Source of the DNA: Neolewinella aurantiaca
GTDB taxonomy: Bacteria > Bacteroidota > Bacteroidia > Chitinophagales > Saprospiraceae
Reading direction: 5' to 3'
NCBI RefSeq assembly: GCF_008014675.1
Contig: NZ_VOXD01000017.1
Coordinates: 62,001 to 126,000, forward strand
Length of the DNA stretch: 64,000 nt
Shown: in pieces, positions 33,975 to 44,000 of the stretch
Position numbering within the stretch: position 1 is the first letter of the stretch
Layout: the number at the start of each line of letters is the position of its first letter
Position numbers and translations under genes: made by a program
The notes under the pieces: model-generated
What the model was told of the DNA's origin: nothing
Databases searched by the model: none
The model's input: the letters and a program-made list of their open reading frames with translations, nothing else

Positions 33975-36900
33975 CTACCTGTTGGAGCCGTCCCACATGA
34001 AGCTTCCACAATCGACCAGCAGGATGGTAAAGTCCATGCGCGCCACGTCAGGGCCACACGGTCCTTCGGGGTCATCACTGATGAAGCGGAAAGAAACCTG
34101 ACCGGCTTCGCGGTCCAGCGGTCCTGGGATATACTCGGTCGCGCCCGGCACCCGATTTCCGGTAGTGAAGGTTCCGTCACCCGATGTTTGGAACTCACCC
34201 GTCAGGTCAGCGGGGCTGATCGAAAGGGCAGCCTGCAGATCAAATCCGGTAATACAGGTAGTTGCTCCGGTCAGTTCCACCGTTGGGGCCTGATCTACGG
34301 TAACCGTCAGCGTTGTTTCAGCCGTACACTCACCGTTGAGGGTAAACTGAACGGTGTATACCTGATCGGCCTGCAGATCGGAGATAGTCGGTTCGAAACT
34401 CGTTGGATCGTCCAGTCCAATGGAAGGGAGGATCAGGATTTCGAGATCTTCCTGTAATGCTGGCGGAATATTGAAATCAATTTCCTGAGCGCCTTCATTA
34501 CAAACGGTAGCTTCGTAAGGGCCAAAACTGAATTCCTCTACTGTTTCTACAGGAATATCAATATCAATCGGGCAGGCACCAAAGTTTCCACTCACCTTAA
34601 GGGTTGAGCTCAACACACCATCAGCTAAGGTGAAGGATACTGTTCCATCCATATTGTCAACTACCATACCGTCCGTAGCTGGGATAAAGTTGTAATTCAG
34701 GTCGGCACAGATGCCTTCCAGCATGCCGGTCTCCCCGGGACAGAGCGCAATAGATTCGCCCAGATCACTCACGAAGTCTGGCAGAATATCCTCTACTGAC
34801 AGTACGCTTTCACCGCAGGCACAGCCCGCCGCCTGGAGGCGGATCAGAACCGGGCAAACGTCGGCCTGGTCAATGCCACTAAAGGCCCCGCTGATCATTG
34901 ACGTTTCGCCGGCGGCTACCGTTACGTTGGCCATATTGGCGCTGCCCAGCATCATATCGATGGCCGGATCAACTTCGCCGTTACCGTCTACATCACTGAA
35001 GAGGTCTACCGTAACCGGACCACTAAAGTCCTGGCTCAGTGCTGCCACCCCAAAGGTATAATTGATGTCAAAAGTACCCATCGTCGCTCCACAACTGGCG
35101 GTCACCTCAGATTCACCACTGATGGTGACGGCTGGAACTACGGTTGCGTTGACAACCGGCCCTTCATTGATTATGCTTTCCACCATACAGAACTCACCGG
35201 TAGCCTGGCAAAGCAGTTCTAAGGTTTGCTTAAAGGCGATACCGATAGGGTAATCACCACACTCCAGGTCATCGATGACGACATTGACTGAGAGGCAGAA
35301 AGTCCCCCCCACTCCTACGCTTGGCGGCGCGTTAAAGCTGTACATGGTCACACCTCCGCCTAGTGGAGTAGCTGTGATACTATCAGCAGTAATGACATAA
35401 TCTGCAGGAACTAATACCTCTACATTGTTCTCGTTCAAACTGAATCCACTCGGCAAAGTGAGCATTACGGTAGTTCCACCGGCTGGTGCCTTACCGAGGT
35501 TGAGGGCTGTGATGACAATATCCGTGCCGTCTGCACCGCAGCTTACTTCGACATTGTCGGGCAGGTCAAGCTCGAACGATGGGCTTGGTGCGCCAGGGTC
35601 ACTCACCCGGATGGCAGCGGAAGCCGTTAAATCAGAGCCGAATGGCTCGTTACATTCATTGTTTGCATTAATGGCCGAAGCAATGGAAGAACCGTCAATG
35701 AAGTCGCAGGTAGTAGAAGCATTGAAGCTTATCGTGACAATGTCCCTCGGCTCCACGACCATATTGGTCAGGAAAGCGTTGATTTCCGCCTGATCGAAGA
35801 CGTAAGCCTCGCCATAGACATTATTACTGCCGGGCTGGGCGGCAGGATCAGTCAGGCCAGCCGTCCCCCCCCCCACTAAGGTGATCATAAAGCTACCGGG
35901 CGTAAACTCGAAGCCGGAGGGTAGGAAGAGCAATGGCATGAAGTCCTGCAGGTCTCCATTACCCGTATTGCGGTAGGTGACGCTGTAGGTCTGCTCAGTA
36001 CATAAGCCCGATTGCATAGGCGTATTGAAGGATGTCTCTAGATCAGCATTACCTGCGCGGTATTCGTAGCAGACTCGCAGATCGCCACAATCGAGCATGA
36101 ACTCAGCCAGTGCAGCAATTTGATTTTCCACCGGCACCTGGCTATCCGCACAGCCCAAAGCCGCATTGAGACAAACAAAGCCCTCGTCGCAAAAGATCAG
36201 GTCGGTTTCTATTGTCAGGCTGAAACATTCGTCTATCGCCAGGCCAGCGGGGATTTCTACAGCGTAGAAGGTAGAAGTATCCGTAATCAGCGCCGTATTA
36301 AAGACTGTTGCACCTCCACTGATACTGACCAGACTGACACTGTTGGCTACTTCGATAGACAAAGCCCCCGCGGCTAAAGCCTCTCCTGCTTGCGGGCAGA
36401 GCATGAAGTCGTTTGTTTCTGTACCCGCACCGTCCGTGAGGTCAGCGTTGGCAATTGTCGTGGTGCCGCTTAGCTCGGCAGGCAGGCCATTTGGAACAAC
36501 CGGGACAAGCGGGTTGTTGATTTGTCGCTCCAGACTAACGGGATCAGTAGTGCTTCCTACAACCCCCCCCAGGCGTTCAAAAGGCAAATAAGCGTCGGAG
36601 CTAGTCCCTTCAGGAAGTGGAATAGGTACGACAGTCTGGCCTTCATTACCCCGGATCATACCATCCCAGAAGTTGTTATTAATAACGTAACCGCGCATTT
36701 CCAGATCAGGCAGATGCAGATTTGCCGCATCAAAATCCATGGTCAGTCCGGTGGTCGGAAGCGCACCACAGACCCGGGTCAGCGGGATGCGGAACACTAG
36801 TGAATCATCTGCTCCTCCCTGGAAGCCAAGCAGGGGGAAAGTTCCCCCGACGGTGGTGATATCGTCGATCCCCTGAGAGTAGTAGCCTGCGTAACCGTCG

Positions 36901-39900
36901 GGGCGTACGCCGTCGAGGAATTCTGCATCCCGGAAGTACAGCGTTCCAAAGACTCCATCAGGAATTACCGAGGTCGTTCCTAGTATCGTCGCAGTATCTA
37001 ATCCACTTGTAGAATCCGGTTCGACGGGCATTGGGGCCAGGCCTCCGGTTTCTACGGTAGCTCCTCCATCGTAGTAGTACGGGAAGGGGATATCTACGCC
37101 AAACTGCTCGATACCGGCAACGAGCCGGTATTCGTTGGTAAACCAGGTATCCGGAATATTACCGGCCTCAAACCTGACGACCAATTCCGCTTCGCAATCA
37201 TCCGTGTATTCTATGCGAGATTCAGCTACAACCTCAGGGCTTTGGTAGAAAGCGCGGGTAGCATTGGATATACATGCTCCTGCACTAATATTTAAGGAGT
37301 TGTTTGCAGTCGGATCACCAATAAATTGGAACGCCGTTACGCTACCATCAAAAAATATACTGTTCGTTACCCCGTCCCAGCCCGGGTTATCAACCAAAGG
37401 AACAGTTATTTCTATTTCAATCGTGTCCCCAAGTTGCAATGATCCTCCGATGGCATCAAAGAAAGTGCCTACCCCGTTGACACCAGTGCTTAATTGATTT
37501 GACAACTGAATACTGAGGTATCTTCCATCGATACCGTCGGAAGAGGAGTTTTGCAGACCAAAAGTGTAGCCTCCGTCGGGAAAGGCTGGCTGACCTCCCT
37601 CTCCGCTGAAGAAGGTAAAGTCAGAATTAACACTATTCGAGCCACCCACACCGACGGTCAGCCCGGTATTGTTCAAAATATCCGTTCCTCCGTTTCCGCT
37701 GAAAGCTGCAGCAATATCAATTGTCTCGTTCGTACTGGGGCGGATGAGCTGAAACGTTTCCACCTGGGCCAGATAGATGTCCAACATGGCCGGCATTTGG
37801 GCAGGAGAATTGTTGCCGGCATCAGACCGCATGAACATCTGAAAGTAGAGGATGTCATCTGCCTCATTCCAGTCGGGTAAACGGTTTCGGTCGATAACTA
37901 CTTTCTGTCGGACCCTGATGATGTCTCCGGAGACGTATCGTAGCGAGTCATCTCTGCTGACCGTACTGAAATCTACCTCGTCGGTTCTCGTATTGTCCGC
38001 AAAACCACGGCTTACCCGTTCTGTTTCATGAAAAACAGAGTAGGTACAGTCGCAATCCAGGCTATCCGGATCAATAATGAGCGTCGTTGAGGAACAGGTT
38101 CGTACGGGTGCACAGTCACAACCGGAAGCACATTCCGTGGTCAGATATGCGTCCATAAAAATGAGTTGGGGCGGAGAACATTCCGCCGTGTCACTGGCCA
38201 TGTCGAAGTTAAAACTGAAGGGGGTGTTAGCAGTGACACTTCCGCCTTCAATAGTAACCGTCGTCATGCCGTCCTCTGAATTGTCGACTGTTACCATACC
38301 CGAGGGAGCTCCATCAAACAGTACGTTTTCGTAAGTAAAGTCATTGGTCAGGAATTCACTTCCAGACACCTTGAGCGTCAAAGTTGCGGTACCGACATTT
38401 GTAGGACACTGAAACAAATCAGCATCACTCAAAAGGTACTCAAAGTTGAGGTTTTGCCGTCCTTCGACCAAAGTTGGCGTAAGCCCGGTAGTGCCAAAAT
38501 CGTAGCCCGAAAACGTTGCCCCCCCGTAGTTAAAGGTTCCTGCATTACTGAAAGAAGAGGATGAGGCTGCGGTGAACTCAGTAGCCTCATTAAAAGGAAC
38601 TACTGTCGAAACTGCTCCGGAGTTACAGGCCCGGCGACCTCTGATACCGATTTCGTTGAACTGACAATCAACCGGTCCGCTGCCACCTGCATTAGGCGCA
38701 GTATTACAACCTCCAAGTTCTTCATCAGAGCAGGAAACGGGGAAGATAAAACGGAAGCGAATGGAATTATTTCCGGCTAGGTCGTCGAAATTGCCGTCTC
38801 CGTCCAAGTCAATCAGGCCGGCAGCACTCAGATCTACGGCATTTCTCCGCAAGTCCACCCGCACGGTTCCGGCCCGGTTTGCCGTTGGATTATCATCGCT
38901 GTCCAGTTCGTCGGTTTGCCGGGTAGTGACCAGGCTTTCGTCTACCGTACCGAGAACAGTACTACCGTCATCCGAAATGAGTTGCACCTCACTGATACTC
39001 AAGCCCGGTATTTTACACCGGCGGACATCAAAAAAGACATCCGTCATCTGGTCATCCAGTTCATCCATTCCTCCTGTGCCTATGACGATATCAAAAGAAT
39101 AAGGATCACCAGCGCATACATCAGGCTGTTGTTCGTTGAGGAATTCGGCAGTGAAGCGGGGGCGTTGGGGAAAATTGGTCACCAAAGTCGAAGCTCGTTC
39201 ATCCAGCGGACCGGAGCATACTTCCCCTTCGCAAGCATCAATGACTGTATAATTAGGAAAGTAATCAATATTCGGAATACATGCACCGTAGGTATAGCAA
39301 ATCTCTACGGATGTGGTTTCGTTGAAATCAAGCAGCCCATCAGCCGTGGCATTCGTCACGGTCAGTTCCAGTGCACCGGTTGCCGGATCAATTGTGTAGG
39401 TTGTTGGATCAGCCGGAACCCCTTCCACATTTACCATGGAGATAGTGATACCTTCTTCAAAGCCATAGTTGCCGGCCGTGAAAATGTAGCCGGAAGCAGA
39501 AGCGTCAATTGTGGCCTGAGAAATATCAATCGTCTGGCAGGCGTCCTCGTTAAATCGTCCCAAGTTGGTACTGGCGGGAACATTTGTGATGACGACCTGT
39601 GGAATCAAAACATTACCACCATAATCTTCCAGCGTAACGGAGCCCGTACAGGCTACTCCATCGGCATTGGTGTAAGAGAAGTTGAAGGTTACATCCGGGT
39701 TGTTGATAGAGAAGTCAACACCACACTCTGCGCGTACACCGAGATAAACGATTACTCCTCCCGTTGCTTCACTCACCTGGTCCAGCAGGAAAGAAGGAGA
39801 TTCGGGGTTCTCAGTACTGATGGTGTCTAACTGTGCTCCGGAATTTGAAAGCGTATTGTCAACGTAAGCAAAGCCACCGTACTCGATGCCATCCTCAAAA

Positions 39901-40307
39901 ATTACATCCAGCCGGATGTCCTGCAACGGTGAAACTGACTTCGTGAAAAGCATAATTGGAATGGTGTCTCCGGCACCGCAGACCTCCAGTGCATCGGGCT
40001 GAGCGTAACACTCAATGTTGCGCAAATCCTGTACCCGAAGTTGAAAGGGGTCCGGTGAAAGCAGTGCAGGTGCAGGCAACGCAACGAAACGATGCTTGCG
40101 GTATACTTCCTGTAACGCCGTTTGCTCGGACAGTAAAAACTCCGGTACTGCTTTTGAGTAGCCAGTAAAGGCACTCCCTGTAATATTTTCTGCTTTCAAC
40201 GGATTTCCAAAGGCAGAAAGCAAAAGCAGCAAAAACAACATGGAAGGCTTGCACCAATCTTCCATCCGTACGGACAGAGAGGTGCCAGAGCTAATTTGAC
40301 AACACAT
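33975..40307 (-). CDS. Giant secreted beta-domain protein, paralogue 2
   Basis: 2110 residues with a signal peptide (MLFLLLLLSAFGNPLKA); ATG 40265 is an alternative start. The protein is a string of beta-rich, Cys-containing modules with DUF11-like wording (TYSVTYRNTGNGDLQDFMPL). It is co-linear with the upstream giant gene over its whole length, sharing phrases such as GIEYGGF/GLEYGGF and SGCDC/AGCDC. It ends in LLVDCGSFMWDGSNR. I find no T9SS type A or B C-terminal domain, although the preceding module resembles those usually found before one. It carries runs of 10, 8, 7 and 7 Gs on its coding strand. A surface or matrix role is inference. Confidence 0.85.
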   Translation of the reverse strand: MCCQISSGTSLSVRMEDWCKPSMLFLLLLLSAFGNPLKAENITGSAFTGYSKAVPEFLLSEQTALQEVYRKHRFVALPAPALLSPDPFQLRVQDLRNIECYAQPDALEVCGAGDTIPIMLFTKSVSPLQDIRLDVIFEDGIEYGGFAYVDNTLSNSGAQLDTISTENPESPSFLLDQVSEATGGVIVYLGVRAECGVDFSINNPDVTFNFSYTNADGVACTGSVTLEDYGGNVLIPQVVITNVPASTNLGRFNEDACQTIDISQATIDASASGYIFTAGNYGFEEGITISMVNVEGVPADPTTYTIDPATGALELTVTNATADGLLDFNETTSVEICYTYGACIPNIDYFPNYTVIDACEGEVCSGPLDERASTLVTNFPQRPRFTAEFLNEQQPDVCAGDPYSFDIVIGTGGMDELDDQMTDVFFDVRRCKIPGLSISEVQLISDDGSTVLGTVDESLVTTRQTDELDSDDNPTANRAGTVRVDLRRNAVDLSAAGLIDLDGDGNFDDLAGNNSIRFRFIFPVSCSDEELGGCNTAPNAGGSGPVDCQFNEIGIRGRRACNSGAVSTVVPFNEATEFTAASSSSFSNAGTFNYGGATFSGYDFGTTGLTPTLVEGRQNLNFEYLLSDADLFQCPTNVGTATLTLKVSGSEFLTNDFTYENVLFDGAPSGMVTVDNSEDGMTTVTIEGGSVTANTPFSFNFDMASDTAECSPPQLIFMDAYLTTECASGCDCAPVRTCSSTTLIIDPDSLDCDCTYSVFHETERVSRGFADNTRTDEVDFSTVSRDDSLRYVSGDIIRVRQKVVIDRNRLPDWNEADDILYFQMFMRSDAGNNSPAQMPAMLDIYLAQVETFQLIRPSTNETIDIAAAFSGNGGTDILNNTGLTVGVGGSNSVNSDFTFFSGEGGQPAFPDGGYTFGLQNSSSDGIDGRYLSIQLSNQLSTGVNGVGTFFDAIGGSLQLGDTIEIEITVPLVDNPGWDGVTNSIFFDGSVTAFQFIGDPTANNSLNISAGACISNATRAFYQSPEVVAESRIEYTDDCEAELVVRFEAGNIPDTWFTNEYRLVAGIEQFGVDIPFPYYYDGGATVETGGLAPMPVEPDSTSGLDTATILGTTSVIPDGVFGTLYFRDAEFLDGVRPDGYAGYYSQGIDDITTVGGTFPLLGFQGGADDSLVFRIPLTRVCGALPTTGLTMDFDAANLHLPDLEMRGYVINNNFWDGMIRGNEGQTVVPIPLPEGTSSDAYLPFERLGGVVGSTTDPVSLERQINNPLVPVVPNGLPAELSGTTTIANADLTDGAGTETNDFMLCPQAGEALAAGALSIEVANSVSLVSISGGATVFNTALITDTSTFYAVEIPAGLAIDECFSLTIETDLIFCDEGFVCLNAALGCADSQVPVENQIAALAEFMLDCGDLRVCYEYRAGNADLETSFNTPMQSGLCTEQTYSVTYRNTGNGDLQDFMPLLFLPSGFEFTPGSFMITLVGGGTAGLTDPAAQPGSNNVYGEAYVFDQAEINAFLTNMVVEPRDIVTISFNASTTCDFIDGSSIASAINANNECNEPFGSDLTASAAIRVSDPGAPSPSFELDLPDNVEVSCGADGTDIVITALNLGKAPAGGTTVMLTLPSGFSLNENNVEVLVPADYVITADSITATPLGGGVTMYSFNAPPSVGVGGTFCLSVNVVIDDLECGDYPIGIAFKQTLELLCQATGEFCMVESIINEGPVVNATVVPAVTISGESEVTASCGATMGTFDINYTFGVAALSQDFSGPVTVDLFSDVDGNGEVDPAIDMMLGSANMANVTVAAGETSMISGAFSGIDQADVCPVLIRLQAAGCACGESVLSVEDILPDFVSDLGESIALCPGETGMLEGICADLNYNFIPATDGMVVDNMDGTVSFTLADGVLSSTLKVSGNFGACPIDIDIPVETVEEFSFGPYEATVCNEGAQEIDFNIPPALQEDLEILILPSIGLDDPTSFEPTISDLQADQVYTVQFTLNGECTAETTLTVTVDQAPTVELTGATTCITGFDLQAALSISPADLTGEFQTSGDGTFTTGNRVPGATEYIPGPLDREAGQVSFRFISDDPEGPCGPDVARMDFTILLVDCGSFMWDGSNR
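35865..35874. repeat. Ten-base homopolymer (poly-G on the coding strand) in giant protein 2
   Basis: Ten consecutive Cs on the plus strand encode Gly-Gly-Gly in ITLVGGGTAGL, near residue 1478 of 2110. Runs this long are prone to slippage. Shorter runs occur at 36563-36570 (8), 35304-35310 (7) and 38519-38525 (7). Confidence 0.9.
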
Positions 40308-40656
40308 TTTAGGATCGTTTAATTTTCATGAATAGACCATGTTGCTACGCTTTCAAGCTAGAACACATAACAACCTTGACATTCACCTACAAAAAGAGAT
40401 GTTAAAACATTGAACACAACTACAAATCTAAACACTTGTTGTTACATTCATGCGACATTCGGCACATAATATGGGTTTCAAGTCAGATTTTCTTTTTTTG
40501 AAGCCCTTATCTGGTCGAGCTAAGCCCCTTTTAGCTACTTGTGTTCCTGTTGTTCGAAAATGCTCCGGGAAAATTGGCTCCCCGAAAAGTACGTATACCT
40601 AAGTCAGAGTGGTTTGGGTATAGGTCAAGAAGCTCTTTCCAAACATTCACTTTTCT

Positions 40657-40674
40657 GGCGCGATCGCAGGTGCA
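40657..40674 (-). repeat. Dispersed repeat copy upstream of giant gene 2
   Basis: The minus strand reads TGCACCTGCG-atc-GCGCC, a perfect core, 350 bp upstream of giant gene 2 and pointing towards it. Confidence 0.85.
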
Positions 40675-40863
40675 GGATTGTGAACCAAGGAGCAGAGTAG
40701 CTCCCCTTTCCGCCAGGCCTCCTTTTAGCATGTAAATTGCTCATTAGCCCGACTTTGTTCTCCCCCGGACAACGATGAGCTCCTCATCAGGTGCTTTACG
40801 TTACAGGTACTGTTTAAGTTCTCGGTGTGTATCAAGGCCTCACCTTTTCTCTCTAAACTTCTA

Positions 40864-40882
40864 TTGCACCTGCGGCCGCGCC
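40864..40882 (+). repeat. Dispersed repeat copy between giant genes
   Basis: TTGCACCTGCG-gcc-GCGCC, perfect; inverted relative to the copy 190 bp to its left. Confidence 0.9.
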
Positions 40883-40984
40883 CGTACCCTTGCTGCTTCA
40901 GGTCAACAGAGCTCCCTCAGACTCTCAGCATCGCGCCCTTTCGGGATAAGGTCCGAATAAAATTCGTAAATCCATCCCGTCTGT

Positions 40985-41024
40985 TGCCATGCGGATCACC
41001 TCTTCGGTAAGGATCCGCATGGCA
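40985..41024. repeat. Perfect 13-bp inverted repeat after giant gene 1
   Basis: TGCCATGCGGATC (40985-40997) and its exact complement (41012-41024) enclose a 14-nt loop, 20 bp after the stop of giant gene 1. There is no T-run, so it may be an mRNA 3'-end structure rather than a classical terminator. Confidence 0.7.
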
Positions 41025-41044
41025 GAAAACAAAGATGAACCCCA

Positions 41045-44000
41045 TTAATTCCCTCCGTCCCAGGGGAATGATCCACAATCGACCAGTAGCACGATTATCT
41101 GTAATTCGTCTACTCCGATTGCGCATGCACTTGGTCCTACGATCAGAGACGGATCGTCGGTGCGCAGCGTGAGGGTAAAGGAGAGATTCTCGAGGTCTTC
41201 CGGACCTGGCGTGTAGGTGGTTGAAGATGGGAAATCACCAGTAGACGGATCAGCATCGGCGTCGGTATCGTTAAAAGTCCCGTCGCCGTCGGTCTGCCAG
41301 TAACCACCCAATTCTGAAGGATTTATCGAGGCATCCAAACTGGCTAGCATGAGGCTTGCCGTTTTACAGATGGCGGTTTCCATAACGGCAATCTCAGCCT
41401 GAAAATCGATTACACTGATCGGGAATTCGGCCTCCGTACTACATTCTCCGTCGTTGAAGCTGGCGGTAATCGTGTAGGTAAGGGGAGCAGCCGGGTTTTC
41501 GATTTCCGGCGTCGGGCTGGTAGGGTCGCTCAGGTAAGTTGTTGGCGACCAACTGATGTCTGCTCCATCCTCCCACTCGGTGGGCAACATCATGTCCAGC
41601 TGAGTAACCCCGTCAAGACACACTGCGGTACTGGCGTAAGGCCCGATCTCCAGATCGGGGAGTTGGTAGATGTTCAGGTTGGAAGCTATGGGGCAGCTTC
41701 CTGCTCCTCCGGTAACTCCCAGAATTACGGGTTCAGTCTCTCCGAAGCCGTCATTGATCGCAATAGTGGCTGTATTACCAGACATTGTGATGGTTCCTCC
41801 GGCAACGGGAGACAGTGCGAGTTCGAAATCGCTGCAAACGTCCAGTACCAGTTCATCACCAGGGCAGAGGTATACCGGCCCGTCCAACTCTACGACGAAT
41901 GTTGGTTCAGGGTTTTGGATGGGCAGGGTTTCGCGATCACACCCACAGCCGCTTCCGTAATCCACCACTAGTATCGCCGGACAGGAAATTTCGTTTGCCG
42001 CGCTCAACGTGCCACTCAGCGTAGCCATCTCGTCGGTCGTAACAACTAGTGCCTGCATGTCGGTATCCAGGAGTGGGTCGTAGTCGTCGAGTTGTCCGTT
42101 GTCATCGATATCCCGGTAGAGTGAGATGGTTGCCGTGGTATTGAGGTCATCACCGAAGTTGGCTACCTCAATATTGTAGTCGTACGTAACGTTATCGGGA
42201 TCACTATCACAAGCAACCGAAGCCTCCAGTTCAACCGTTTCAAGGGGAGGGACAATGTTGATGTACAATTCATTGTTCAGGGAGTTGTTGACGTTGATGT
42301 CACAATCAGGTCCCGTGGAACAGGGGACATCCATGACAACGCTGCTGATATCAGTACCGATTTCAAGTTCTCCACAGGTAGCATCGGAGCTTACATCCAC
42401 AAGCATATAAACTTCCAGGAACTGCCCTATACCGATTCCGTCAGGTATATCGAAGCAGACCTGAGTTTCGGTACCTTCGGTCGTTGAGGTCAGATTTGCG
42501 GGTACAAATCCTGTAGGCGCTACAAAGTTGAGCGTACCGGAATACGTGAGGTCCTCCGGGAGTGTGATACACATAGTTGCGTTCTCGGTCTCCCCGGCTC
42601 CTTGCAGGGCCAGAGCCGTAAAGGCCAGCGTATCGGCCGTCACTCCACAGTTTACGTCAACCGGATCTGCAACCACGAGGAAGCGGGGGAAATTGACAGG
42701 ATTGGCCTCAGGTACGATGTATGTTTCGGAGTAGTCGAGGGCGCGCACGTCCTGTCCACACCCATCATAAGAAATGGTACGGGAGAACGCACGTCTTCCG
42801 GATACGAAGTCTTCACAATTCGTGACTACGGTAACACGGACAGCAAGTTCATTCCCGTCATTAGGTGCCGAAATTCCGGGAAGTCCAGCTGTATCAATCT
42901 GGACGACGAAATCTCCAACATCGTCGAAACGATGGTAAGTTCCGAATGGGTTATCCGGTGGAGTCGTGATGGTTTCCCAGGTTAAATTGTCAAAGTCATC
43001 CGCTCCGGGGTAAGCATATTCCCAGCTACCCGCAACTGGCGTAACGCCAGGAGGGAAAAGTACCTCGAGGCTGGGGTTGAAGAGGATTCCATTCCGTACG
43101 TTTTTAATCCGGGTGTAGTAAATGATTTCATCACAAAGCGTCGCGACTTCAGGTACAACCTCCATTTCAAGCTGAATGTCTGAGGCGTCACCGACGTACT
43201 CATAACAGATGCTGGTGCTCCGACAAGCGCCGGCCCCACCACTGATGATAGCTGAGACTTCAGCGTCTACACATCCGCCAGCAGTTGCCGAAAGACAAAC
43301 CCTTGGTACAGGTACAGATAGTGGGTCCAGCAATTGGGAAGGACACAACAGAAGTTCGGTAAAAATATCGATAGGGATATCCGTTCCGGGAGCCATTGAA
43401 TTGGTGACTAATACTGAATAGATGGTACTGTCTGTCGTAATGGCAACGGGAGTAGCGGTCAGGCTCGCGCCTGAGTTCACGTCGACAACGTCAATCAGTT
43501 CTACCGTAGAAGGCACGGAGATAGCAACGACTACATCCGGTAAGGGAGTGGCTCCGCCACCGGCCATAAGCGTGAATCGGTTGACTTCGTTTCCTGCCGG
43601 TTCATCCCCTAGCAGAGACATAGAGATTGAGCTGGTGAGGCTGGGCAGCGTTACTATGGTTCCTGAAGACAGGTAGTCGATGCCATTACGGGCGGGAAAC
43701 CGGTGAACGTTCGCAGTATCACGGCTGCCGAAGTCAAAGTAGGCGCCACTGCAGGGCACTCCATCGTTCCAGTAGTACGCAGCGTTGGCGTTGTTGTTGT
43801 TATTACAGAGAAACGGACCACTTGGGTTGTTGTACTCGGGTAGCGTCAGGTAAGAAGCATAATAGAGCAACTCAAGGCCGGAATCGTCTACGTCATCCGA
43901 ACAGACCTGTGATATGGGAATACGGAAAATAAGAGAATCAACCTGATCCAGTCCGACCGACAGGGGTCTGAAAGTGCCACCTATTCTGGTGAAGTCATTG

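Larger units (their letters stand above)
40308..41044. other. Noncoding region between the giant protein genes
   Basis: 737 bp without a convincing gene. It holds two inverted dispersed repeat copies (40657-40674 and 40864-40882) and a perfect hairpin (40985-41024). The part next to the downstream giant gene (40308-40500) is AT-rich and should contain its promoter. Confidence 0.5.

Noticed and set aside
40065-40083. Possible further copy of the dispersed repeat in giant gene 2
   Set aside because: Only the GCAGGTGCA core matches; the second half is absent.
33975-41200. T9SS sorting domains on the giant proteins
   Set aside because: Neither C-terminus shows the YPNP-type or gliding-motility-type terminal domain; both stop after VDCGSFxWDG.
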